From the NCBI GenBank assembly GCA_030627225.1, contig DAOUSM010000069.1:1-5669 (forward strand): a DNA stretch of 5,669 nucleotides. The letters run 5' to 3'. Below are positions 1-5,094 of this stretch, piece after piece. Below the pieces are notes generated by a model, which saw nothing but the letters and a program-made list of their open reading frames with translations, was not told the origin of the DNA and searched no databases. Position numbers and translations under genes: made by a program. The stretch's first letter is position 1. Each line of letters opens with the position of its first letter. The stretch comes from Candidatus Bathyarchaeota archaeon. Its GTDB lineage: Archaea; Thermoproteota; Bathyarchaeia; Bathyarchaeales; Bathycorpusculaceae.

Positions 1-651
1 AATCCAACAGGACATGTGTTCCCTAAGGAGGACCTCGAAATAATAGCCGAGGTCGCGCAAAAAAACAACTTAATAGTTTTCGCGGACGAAATATACGAGA
101 AACTTGTTTATGATGATGCAAGACATATCAGTATAGGTTCCTTCCCCGGAATGGAAGACAGAACCATCACAGTGAACGGTTTCTCAAAGGCATACGCAAT
201 GACTGGATGGAGGATAGGCTATGTGGTCGCTGAAAAGAAACTCTCAACAGCGTTGCGTAAACTTCATTATTACACAACCCTCTGTCCAAATGCGATTTCG
301 CAAAAGGCTGCTCTCGCTGCATTGACGGGCCCACAGGATTGCGTTCAAGAAATGGTTATAGAATACGACAGAAGAAGAAAATTGGTAATTAACGAACTTA
401 ATAAGATCAAGTCTTTATCCTACACAATGCCAAAAGGAGCATTTTACGTTTTTCCAAATTTTTCAAGCATCGAAAAATCGGATGAGGCAATGGCGTCATA
501 TCTATTAGAGAAAGCTAGGGTCGTGACGGTGCCTGGTTCAGGCTTCGGAAAAGCCGGTGAAGGACATTTGAGAATATCGTACTCCGTTTCTTATGAACAA
601 GTTAAGGAAGGGATGAAGCGAATCAGAGAGTGTCTAGGGTCTAGAATGTAA
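1..651 (+). CDS. PLP-dependent aminotransferase, class I/II (fold type I), C-terminal part; 5' end outside the window
   Basis: The open frame enters from the left edge; the GTG at 16 is internal, because the codons before it read NPTGH, the conserved Asn-Pro-x-Gly motif whose Asn contacts PLP. Of the 216 visible residues, D29 (in ADEIYEKL) should bind the PLP ring nitrogen and Y32 its O3'. K63 in GFSKAYAMTGWR is the Schiff-base lysine, with R71 in the phosphate-binding stretch. R191 in GHLRISYS is the usual arginine for the substrate carboxylate. Together these place it in the aspartate/alanine/aromatic aminotransferase superfamily: a soluble enzyme moving an amino group between an amino acid and a 2-oxoacid. 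The true substrate cannot be read from motifs. A full protein is usually near 380-400 residues, so roughly half is missing. It converges on the minus-strand operon with a 12-bp gap; no clear hairpin terminator lies between them. Confidence 0.93.
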   Translation, partial: NPTGHVFPKEDLEIIAEVAQKNNLIVFADEIYEKLVYDDARHISIGSFPGMEDRTITVNGFSKAYAMTGWRIGYVVAEKKLSTALRKLHYYTTLCPNAISQKAALAALTGPQDCVQEMVIEYDRRRKLVINELNKIKSLSYTMPKGAFYVFPNFSSIEKSDEAMASYLLEKARVVTVPGSGFGKAGEGHLRISYSVSYEQVKEGMKRIRECLGSRM

Positions 652-663
652 ACTACATTGCGC

Positions 664-1104
664 TTAGGCAGACGTATACCCAGAGACCCGCTTTGTTATA
701 GTGACTATACCTTTTTCTGCATCTACTTTGACGAAGTCGCCAGTATGAATGGTTTCGAAAGGATCCTGCTCTAATCTATCCACGAGAGGAACTTTTGCTA
801 TCACTGCACTAACAATGAGCACTGTTTCTACATCCTTAACAATCAGTGCTGTAGGAGCAACGTTATTTGATGCTAGTTTAAAGAGTCCGTCTATCTGAAC
901 TACAGAACTGGCTTTTCCCGATGGAAATACAAGTACCTTATTTGCAAGGTTCTTTCCCTCCAGTTCATGACCTCTTTCTCTAACTATACCTGTTTTAGGA
1001 TCTGTGAGGTAGAAGCAGATTGGCTCATGGGAAACTAGAGCCTCACCCTCTCCATAGCCACCTACAATTTTGTGACATCTTAAAGTGATTTCTGAACCTT
1101 TCAT
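664..1104 (-). CDS. Aconitase X small (swivel-domain, DUF126) subunit; phosphomevalonate dehydratase small-subunit-like
   Basis: The 146-residue protein matches the stand-alone swivel domain of aconitase X. It begins with a G-x-G-E-G-EALVS segment (15-25), continues with a DPKTGIVRERGHELEGK stretch (35-51) and the KVLVFPSGK strand-turn (56-64), and has VPLVD (105-109) and a TGDFVKVD end (121-128). In the family this domain closes over the Fe-S active site of the large subunit and supplies a catalytic serine from a Gly-Arg-Gly-Ser-like loop. Here that loop reads PSGKASSVV (61-69), so S66 or S67 would have to serve and the usual Arg-Gly is Lys-Ala. The start overlaps the large-subunit stop as ATGA (1101-1104), and a G-rich stretch just upstream (GGGGG, within the last large-subunit codons) can act as Shine-Dalgarno. 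Obligate partnership with the large subunit is inferred. The reaction may be mevalonate-5-phosphate dehydration or dehydration of another hydroxyacid. Confidence 0.85.
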   Translation of the reverse strand: MKGSEITLRCHKIVGGYGEGEALVSHEPICFYLTDPKTGIVRERGHELEGKNLANKVLVFPSGKASSVVQIDGLFKLASNNVAPTALIVKDVETVLIVSAVIAKVPLVDRLEQDPFETIHTGDFVKVDAEKGIVTITKRVSGYTSA

Positions 1105-2306
1105 CTCCGTTCCCCCTTGATTGCGGCTTCAACGCAGTCTTGTAGCCTCGCCACCGTAGCCTCTTTAAATCTCCTATAGTAGGCACATTTGGGCGAGTCC
1201 GTAATACCAACTTTATCTCTATATGCATGCCAGCATGGCTCGTCTATGCATGTATCTGCTACGACGTGTCCACCGGCCCTCTCTATGACGCTCACGTAAC
1301 CCATCCTTTCGGCTAAAAGCTTAGTGGTAGCCGATGTGCAAACCCAAAATGATACGTCACGATGTATCTTTTTTCCTTCCAAGAGTCTTGCAACTTCTCC
1401 TACCTGTTTAAGCGTATAATGCGGACATCCAAGCATGACAAGGTCTATTTTTCCACTTGTCGTTTGAAGTTCTTCTTGGACTCGTTTAAGTTCGTGATCT
1501 GTCACGGTGATTTTGTCCTTTGGGATGTCACCTTGAAAGGCCTCTTTAACGGTTGGTGCTTCAACGGTAAATCCATGTATGTGAAACATGGATATGGCTC
1601 CAGACGTGTTCAACATTGCACAAAGGTTTATCAGTTCCTCCGTTATCGGCCGCTTTGATATACCAGTGAATACAGGAATTCCGTAACCAATCTGTTTACC
1701 AACATAGTAGCCTAAGAGGGTATAATCGAACTCATCCTCTAGGGTTGCTTCCACCTTCACTAAGAATGTGCCCCTACGGTTTTCTTTAAAGTGTAAGCCA
1801 TATTCTGGTGTCTTACCAATAACTCCTGCGGCTAAGGCGCTTTGAGCTGCTTCCCGATTTGTTCTCGCACCAATCACAGAGTTTACGTACGGTGTGGCGC
1901 TGGATTCGGAGAAAGCAACGGTTTCACCGTAATTCGGAATATTTTCCGCTATATAGGGGATACAACACCAGCTAAGTATGGCACCTATCCGTTTATAGCC
2001 TACCTTTACTCTCCGAGCTACTTCCGCCTCCTCTTTTGGAATTTCAAATACCCTTTCGAAAAACTCGATGTCATATACAGGGTTTGTGCTAGTAGGCACC
2101 CTACATGAGGCGCCCCCATTAGCTAAAAGCTCGACAAAGTACATGTCCCCTTCTTGACCACTTGAAGCCGCATGTGCACGGCTTATGGGAACCATTCTTT
2201 CAGCGTCGTATGCGTCTCCAATAGCAACGAGTAATTCCATTGCCATTCGCATTCCTTCCCCGAATTCTCCATTAAGCATTCGTTCTTCCTCTTTAGTTAA
2301 GTACAT
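1101..2306 (-). CDS. Aconitase X large (catalytic, DUF521) subunit; phosphomevalonate dehydratase large-subunit-like
   Basis: This 401-residue protein is a full-length stand-alone aconitase X catalytic subunit. Signature segments in order: an N-terminal MYLTKEEERMLNGEFGEG; LSWCCIPY (111-118); the strongly conserved SESSATPYVNSVIGARTNRE (133-152); LGCPHYTL (292-299); and the C-terminal AGGHVVADTC (344-353). C114 or C115, C294 and C353 are the natural candidates for the three Fe-S cluster ligands of this family. Two further cysteines (C323, C358) lie nearby. Family members dehydrate (R)-mevalonate-5-phosphate in the archaeal mevalonate pathway or cis-3-hydroxy-L-proline in bacteria; which applies here is not decided by the sequence. 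The gene starts 31 bp after the dehydrogenase stop, with GGGTGA upstream of the ATG as a plausible ribosome site, and overlaps the small-subunit start by four bases. Cytoplasmic, no signal peptide seen. Confidence 0.9.
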   Translation of the reverse strand: MYLTKEEERMLNGEFGEGMRMAMELLVAIGDAYDAERMVPISRAHAASSGQEGDMYFVELLANGGASCRVPTSTNPVYDIEFFERVFEIPKEEAEVARRVKVGYKRIGAILSWCCIPYIAENIPNYGETVAFSESSATPYVNSVIGARTNREAAQSALAAGVIGKTPEYGLHFKENRRGTFLVKVEATLEDEFDYTLLGYYVGKQIGYGIPVFTGISKRPITEELINLCAMLNTSGAISMFHIHGFTVEAPTVKEAFQGDIPKDKITVTDHELKRVQEELQTTSGKIDLVMLGCPHYTLKQVGEVARLLEGKKIHRDVSFWVCTSATTKLLAERMGYVSVIERAGGHVVADTCIDEPCWHAYRDKVGITDSPKCAYYRRFKEATVARLQDCVEAAIKGERR

Positions 2307-2337
2307 CTCGATTCACCCTTCATTCCAGAATGTCCAC

Positions 2338-3300
2338 TTACATCCGCGTAAAACTTTCAAGTTGGCAAACGTTTTGTGGACGTCCTTCCAAAAACTTCAC
2401 AACGTTATCGATGCAGACGTCGGTGCATCTCTTCACCGCTTCCACCGTATGGAAACCACAGTGGGGAGAAAGTATCGTATTATCAAGTTTGAACAACGGA
2501 TTATCTTTAGCCGGGGGTTCTTCTTCGAAAACATCTAATCCAGCAAAAGATAGTTTACCTGATTCTAAAGCATTGATTAAAGCTTTCTCGTCTATTACTC
2601 TGCCTTGGGATGTGTTGATTATAACAGCACCATTTTTCATGGTTTCGATTTCTTTTTCTCCTATTAACCTTTCCGTTTCCGATGTTAGAGGGATGTGTAG
2701 AGTTACGATGTCGCTTTCTTTTAGCAATGTTTGAAGGTCAACGTATTTTATTCCGATTTCTTCTGCTTTCTTCATATTAGGATATTTGTCGAAAGCCAAA
2801 ATTCGCATCTTAAAAGCTTTGCCTATCTCAGCAACTCGACAGCCAATCAGACCCGTGCCGATTATGCCTAGAGTTTTTCCAGCTAATTCTATGCCTCTAA
2901 ATGGTCTCCAATCGAAATCGCCTCTCCTAACATGTTTGTCAGCTAATGGCAATTTTCTGATCGATGCCAACAACAAAGCGAAAACATGCTCAGCAACAGC
3001 TTCAGTAGCATAGCCAGGAACATGCGTAACTACGATTCCTCTCTCCATTGCTGCGTCGAGATCTACATAGTGACAAGTGGTAGCCCATATAGAGACCATC
3101 TTAAGTTTTTCAGCGGAATTAATAACCTCTCTAGTTAAATCACTCCAACCAACTATTACAATGTCAGCTCCCTTTATTCTTTCTTTCAATTCATCAGGTG
3201 TCTTAGGTAAATCCTCAAAAATTTCTAGGTCACCAATCGATTGTAATTTTTCGATGTGTTGCTCTTCTAAGTAAATATGGTCTACAACTACTATCTTCAT
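2338..3300 (-). CDS. D-isomer-specific 2-hydroxyacid dehydrogenase family protein (NAD-dependent)
   Basis: The 320-residue length is typical of the family (glyoxylate/hydroxypyruvate reductase, D-lactate and phosphoglycerate dehydrogenases). The split catalytic domain holds HYVDLDAAMERGIVV (77-91) and PGYATEAVAEHVFALL (95-110). The Rossmann signature is GTGLIG (148-153), with acidic D171 at the end of the second strand favouring NAD over NADP. Catalytic Glu is E261 in DVFEEEPP and the general acid is H280 in SPHCGF. The catalytic arginine expected in the N-T-x-R-G motif is replaced: the sequence reads INTSQG, with Q232 (codon CAA, bases 2605-2607). The enzyme should interconvert a 2-oxoacid and a D-2-hydroxyacid, but this change may alter substrate or activity. 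First gene of the operon with the aconitase X pair; the ATG at 3300 is preceded by a strong AAGGAGAT. The co-located dehydratase suggests both act on related hydroxyacids (inference). Confidence 0.92.
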   Translation of the reverse strand: MKIVVVDHIYLEEQHIEKLQSIGDLEIFEDLPKTPDELKERIKGADIVIVGWSDLTREVINSAEKLKMVSIWATTCHYVDLDAAMERGIVVTHVPGYATEAVAEHVFALLLASIRKLPLADKHVRRGDFDWRPFRGIELAGKTLGIIGTGLIGCRVAEIGKAFKMRILAFDKYPNMKKAEEIGIKYVDLQTLLKESDIVTLHIPLTSETERLIGEKEIETMKNGAVIINTSQGRVIDEKALINALESGKLSFAGLDVFEEEPPAKDNPLFKLDNTILSPHCGFHTVEAVKRCTDVCIDNVVKFLEGRPQNVCQLESFTRM

Positions 3301-3306
3301 TTCTTC

Positions 3307-3314
3307 ATCTCCTT
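3307..3314 (-). promoter_or_regulatory. Shine-Dalgarno site of the dehydrogenase gene
   Basis: AAGGAGAT on the minus strand ends six bases before the ATG at 3300. It is an extended match to the 16S rRNA tail and fixes that ATG as the start of the first operon gene. Confidence 0.75.
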
Positions 3315-3332
3315 AAGTTAAATGGGTGAATA

Positions 3333-3350
3333 CTTAAATTTTATTTTAAA
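3333..3350 (-). promoter_or_regulatory. Probable TATA-box region of the dehydrogenase / aconitase X operon
   Basis: On the minus strand this is an unbroken A/T stretch (TTTAAAATAAAATTTAAG) about 33-50 bases before the ATG. An archaeal TATA box here would start transcription near 3315-3322, giving a short leader that still includes the ribosome site. The exact eight-base box within the stretch cannot be chosen by eye. Confidence 0.5.
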
Positions 3351-3381
3351 GCGTTTGCTCTACTAAGCACATTTCTATGGT

Positions 3382-3608
3382 TAAATCAAATATCTAAACT
3401 CCTTTAAAGCCAGGTATGCGTAAGCAATAGAATTCCGCGGTTCAGAAAAACTTGGAAAAGGAACAAGAATAGCCTACGCGACGATGAGAAAACTGTGTCA
3501 ATGCTTAAAGAAGACAGAGTACTAAGCGAAGACATAGAAAAAATCAGGCAAATAGTCAAAAACCGCATAATCCTTAATGAAATTGAGAAAACGTTAAAAA
3601 TTGACTAA
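3382..3608 (+). pseudogene. Possible decayed + strand gene of unknown function, C-terminal part
   Basis: No intact gene fits here, but two overlapping frames read like pieces of one protein. In one frame, bases 3424-3495 give AIEFRGSEKLGKGTRIAYAT and onward, preceded by an in-frame TAA at 3421 and by NSFKARYA before that. In another frame, 3480-3605 give DDEKTVSMLKEDRVLSEDIE and onward to a TAA at 3606; this tail is charged, helical-looking and ends LNEIEKTLKID. Joining them needs one stop suppressed and one frameshift near 3480-3490. Alternatively only the tail is real, as a 35-residue ORF from the ATG at 3501. I do not recognise the family. The amino-acid make-up, rather than any homology, is the evidence. 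Confidence 0.3.
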
Positions 3609-3628
3609 TCCGCAAAACTTATTTCGGT

Positions 3629-3633
3629 AAAAA
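3629..3633 (-). terminator. Oligo-T terminator of tRNA-Tyr
   Basis: A run of five Ts on the minus strand directly follows the encoded CCA of the tRNA-Tyr gene. Short T runs are a usual archaeal termination signal; no hairpin is needed or seen. Confidence 0.5.
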
Positions 3634-3650
3634 TGGTCGGGCGGGCAGGA

Positions 3651-3673
3651 CTTTCATGAAGTGAAACCTTCAT
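3651..3673 (-). other. tRNA-Tyr intron 4, position 59/60, 23 nt
   Basis: A textbook BHB once intron 3 is removed: outer helix GCAGG/CCTGC (the T stem), central helix TTCA/TGAA, bulges AA^A and AG^T, inner helix TGAAG/CTTCA with a six-base loop. All pairs are Watson-Crick. Splicing gives the standard T loop TTCAAAT. The exon before it is only six bases long. Confidence 0.85.
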
Positions 3674-3679
3674 TTTGAA

Positions 3680-3710
3680 ATCGCCGAGCTGAGATTAGCC
3701 CTGCAGCTCT
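3680..3710 (-). other. tRNA-Tyr intron 3, position 53/54, 31 nt
   Basis: Inner helix GAGCT/AGCTC is perfect. The central helix CGCA (48-51) with GGCG has three pairs and one A-G mismatch. Bulges are GG^A and AT^T, and no outer helix is evident, so it is a relaxed BHB. The boundaries are fixed by the requirement that G53 be followed by the T-loop TTC. Confidence 0.72.
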
Positions 3711-3726
3711 CCTGCGACACTCCGGT

Positions 3727-3777
3727 TTCTGCGTTGTGCGCTTGGTAGGCTGGGTGACACCCACCACGGGCAGATGT
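3727..3777 (-). other. tRNA-Tyr intron 2, canonical position 37/38, 51 nt
   Basis: Central helix CTGT (32-35) with GCAG in the intron, bulges AG^A and AA^A, outer helix the anticodon stem TCCGG/CCGGA. That outer helix is complete only after intron 1 has gone, which implies an order of splicing. The intron interior has a TGGGT/ACCCA hairpin. No helix directly continues the central one inside the intron. Confidence 0.8.
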
Positions 3778-3784
3778 CTACAGC

Positions 3785-3820
3785 GTCTCCGTCAGCTACA
3801 GCCAAAGGCCTATGCTGGCT
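3785..3820 (-). other. tRNA-Tyr intron 1, position 30/31, 36 nt
   Basis: BHB fold: exon bases CTTC (tRNA positions 25-28) pair with GGAG near the intron's 3' end. The three-base bulges are CG^A and AC^G. The inner helix GCCAGC/GCTGAC has one C-A mismatch. The outer helix is only about two pairs, so this is a relaxed BHB. Removing it joins G30 to G31 and completes the anticodon stem. Confidence 0.8.
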
Positions 3821-3916
3821 CGGAAGCTCTACCAAGCTGAGCTACCGCCCGACTAAAATTTCTAAGATAAGAAAATCGGATTTATGTGTTTCGTATTAGT
3901 TATCAACATCTATTTG

Positions 3917-4042
3917 CTACTTAAAATAATAATCATACTGTGCACGTGTCCAAAGTGCACCCCAAATTATTATAAAAGCTATCGAAATCCAGAAAAGCAA
4001 TATTAACATCTGAACAGCTTCAGAAGCAATCTCCTCAAACAT
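3917..4042 (-). CDS. Small single-pass membrane protein, 41 residues, unknown function
   Basis: ATG at 4042 opens a 41-codon frame ending in TAG at 3917. The product starts with a short acidic segment MFEEIASEAVQ. One hydrophobic helix follows, about residues 12-30 (MLILLFWISIAFIIIWGAL), then a short polar tail WTRAQYDYYFK. This acid-helix-basic/aromatic pattern is what a one-span small membrane protein looks like and is unlikely to arise from random A/T-rich sequence, although no homology is claimed. A strong ribosome site is lacking (TTGAG eight bases or so upstream). A CTTTTAGG about 30-40 bases upstream might be a TATA element. The flanking genes, tRNA-Tyr and a + strand small RNA candidate, give no functional clue. 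Confidence 0.5.
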   Translation of the reverse strand: MFEEIASEAVQMLILLFWISIAFIIIWGALWTRAQYDYYFK

Positions 4043-4159
4043 TTTAACTCAAGAATAACCAGTCTCTACAAACCTAAAAGCAAAGTTTCCAGCACCGAAA
4101 TGAACCCAAAACAAAACATATTTTCAAAAACGACATATGTTGACACAAATAGCAAGCGT

Positions 4160-4167
4160 TTTATAAA
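4160..4167 (+). promoter_or_regulatory. TATA box for a + strand small transcript
   Basis: TTTATAAA is a consensus archaeal TATA box, preceded by purine-containing GCAAGCG where the TFB element would lie. Transcription would start about 4187-4192. No protein gene follows on this strand, so the likely product is the short RNA described next. Confidence 0.5.
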
Positions 4168-4187
4168 GATAAATCCTATACAATTCC

Positions 4188-4250
4188 AGCCTGAGCGGGA
4201 AAGGGGAAGGCTTCCATCCCATTATTTCATTCAAAATGATGGGTTATTTT
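4188..4250 (+). ncRNA. Candidate small RNA, about 60-65 nt
   Basis: Between the TATA box at 4160 and the hairpin-T terminator at 4218-4255 there is no start codon with an open frame of any length. The predicted RNA starts near AGCC and can form an AGCC/GGCT stem around a purine-rich loop (GAGCGGGAAAGGGG), followed by the terminator hairpin. I see no full set of C/D boxes and no ACA tail with a kink-turn hairpin, so it is not assigned to a guide-RNA class. The 5' end is inferred from promoter spacing. Confidence 0.35.
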
Positions 4251-4255
4251 TAATT
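4218..4255 (+). terminator. Hairpin plus T-rich terminator, + strand
   Basis: CCCATTATTT (4218-4227) pairs with AAATGATGGG (4234-4243) over ten positions with one G-T wobble and a six-base loop, followed by TTATTTTTAATT. It would end a + strand RNA coming from the TATA box at 4160. Confidence 0.5.
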
Positions 4256-4278
4256 AAAGTTGTTAACTAAACCCGTAG

Positions 4279-4303
4279 TGGCGGGCCCGCCGGGAATTGA
4301 ACC
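4279..4303 (-). repeat. Orphan tRNA 3'-end copy (T loop to CCA), candidate attachment-site half
   Basis: Twenty-five bases match the 3' end of the tRNA-Lys gene at 5177-5201 in 23 positions and in the same orientation. They cover T loop TTCAATT, acceptor strand CGGGCCC, discriminator G and CCA. The T stem does not pair well (CTAGG with CCCGG), and no matching 5' half lies upstream on this strand before the intact tRNA, so it is not a working tRNA. It is best read as the duplicated end left by integration at a tRNA gene, or as a relic of a related tRNA. Confidence 0.7.
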
Positions 4304-4316
4304 TAGAAATCTATTT

Positions 4317-4366
4317 GCAGCCAATGAGAAGATAGTTCAGTTTTCATCTTGCCTGAAAATGGCTGC
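4317..4366. repeat. Nested inverted repeat downstream of the endonuclease gene
   Basis: GCAGCCA (4317-4323) pairs with TGGCTGC (4360-4366), and inside it AAGAT (4329-4333) pairs with ATCTT (4346-4350). It lies between the stop of the endonuclease gene and the orphan tRNA end. It may fold in the transcript as a 3' structure or mark part of the element end; there is no T run after it. Confidence 0.5.
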
Positions 4367-4380
4367 GACTTTGAACACGC

Positions 4381-5094
4381 TTATCTTCTCTGAGGCTCAT
4401 GCTGTTTCCAAAATTTGTATTTTTCAATATGTTTTGGATTTCTTAAGTGGAGAATATTAAACAGCTTACCACAATTTTCTTTTCCGTTAACATTGAAATA
4501 CCATGTAATGTAAGTGTGTTTTGTTCTCTCATCGAATTTTTCCCGTTCATAAACATTTGTCACATTAATTCCGAGGTTTCTCAGTGAAAGTGCCACCTCA
4601 TACACCAAACCTTTATTACTCATCTCGAATTTTATCCTTGGATAATAGCGGACTGGAGAGCCCCTTTTAAGAAACGTCAAGCTAGCCTCTCCATCGAACA
4701 GTCCACTAATAAGTTCAATAAGCTGTTCCTCACCTTGAGAGATTAAAGAAGCGGGCATTTTCTCAATTTTATTCCTAAAGCCAACTGGTAAACCTATTAC
4801 TTCATGTTTGAATGTAAACAATTCTCTCGAATAGATTACTATCTGACATAACCCTTTTTCTGGACGTTTTGTAACACGAGCTGAAATTCCATACAAATCC
4901 TTTAAAAGATGAACAATAACCTTCTCGAAATAAGTAATCTCATCATGAATGTGCCCGTAGTAATAAACACAATAATCTGTCCTACCTTTCCGTTTACGAT
5001 AATATAAACCACCATCCGCGATGCTGAAACCAGTTTCGTAGCTTAACATAGGTGAAGACAATGGCGGGAGAGTTAGAGACTTAATTTTTCCCAA
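4381..5094 (-). CDS. LAGLIDADG-family homing endonuclease
   Basis: The 237-residue protein has the two-motif layout of a single-chain LAGLIDADG enzyme. Motif 1 is LSYETGFSIADGGLYY (17-32), with acidic D27. Motif 2 is LISGLFDGEASLTF (128-141), with D134 and E136 in the usual GLFDGEG position. Between and after them lie the expected strand-rich stretches, including the GLPVGFRNKIEKMP segment (101-114) typical of archaeal members. Both catalytic acids remain, so the enzyme may be active, cutting a long DNA site and promoting its own spread. Start: TTG at 5094 is the first start codon after an in-frame TAA and keeps the KIKSLTLPPLS lead-in; the ATG at 5049 would begin right at motif 1. No clear ribosome site precedes either. 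It sits between the tRNA-Lys 3' end and an orphan tRNA end, not inside an obvious rRNA or protein gene. Confidence 0.85.
   Translation of the reverse strand: MGKIKSLTLPPLSSPMLSYETGFSIADGGLYYRKRKGRTDYCVYYYGHIHDEITYFEKVIVHLLKDLYGISARVTKRPEKGLCQIVIYSRELFTFKHEVIGLPVGFRNKIEKMPASLISQGEEQLIELISGLFDGEASLTFLKRGSPVRYYPRIKFEMSNKGLVYEVALSLRNLGINVTNVYEREKFDERTKHTYITWYFNVNGKENCGKLFNILHLRNPKHIEKYKFWKQHEPQRR

Larger units (their letters stand above)
3634..3851 (-). tRNA. tRNA-Tyr (anticodon GTA) interrupted by four introns, CCA encoded
   Basis: Exons on the minus strand are 3851-3821, 3784-3778, 3726-3711, 3679-3674 and 3650-3637, followed by CCA at 3636-3634. They sum to 74 nt with every arm paired. Acceptor CGGGCGG/CCGCCCG; D arm GCTC/GAGC with G18G19; anticodon stem TCCGG/CCGGA with loop CTGTAGA; variable loop GTGTC; T stem GCAGG/CCTGC with loop TTCAAAT. 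The G15-C48 Levitt pair forms. The C1-G72 pair, discriminator A73 and GTA anticodon are the identity set of archaeal tyrosine tRNA. Introns fall at positions 30/31, 37/38, 53/54 and 59/60. The unspliced gene has no contiguous anticodon stem or T arm, so ordinary tRNA finders may miss it or call a wrong fragment. A TATA-like CATAAAT (3886-3880) lies 29-35 bases upstream of the mature 5' end. Confidence 0.92.

Noticed and set aside
2185..2734. Two + strand frames overlapping the aconitase X and dehydrogenase genes
   Set aside because: Both are antisense to genes with clear family motifs and give Ser/Phe-rich products without any domain.
3796..3802. Using the upstream GCTGTAG as the anticodon-loop exon of tRNA-Tyr (introns of 18 and 69 nt instead of 36 and 51)
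   Set aside because: It yields the same mature tRNA, but the 18-nt intron has no central BHB helix in either possible register. The 36-nt choice gives CTTC/GGAG plus a strong inner helix.
4188..4250. Calling the small RNA candidate a C/D-box guide RNA from CTGA at 4191 and TGATG near 4237
   Set aside because: The boxes are in the wrong order for C then D, and the second is part of the terminator stem.
4260..4460. A + strand frame of 66 codons across the orphan tRNA end
   Set aside because: It runs through the tRNA fragment and the end of the endonuclease gene on the other strand and has no protein-like features or ribosome site.
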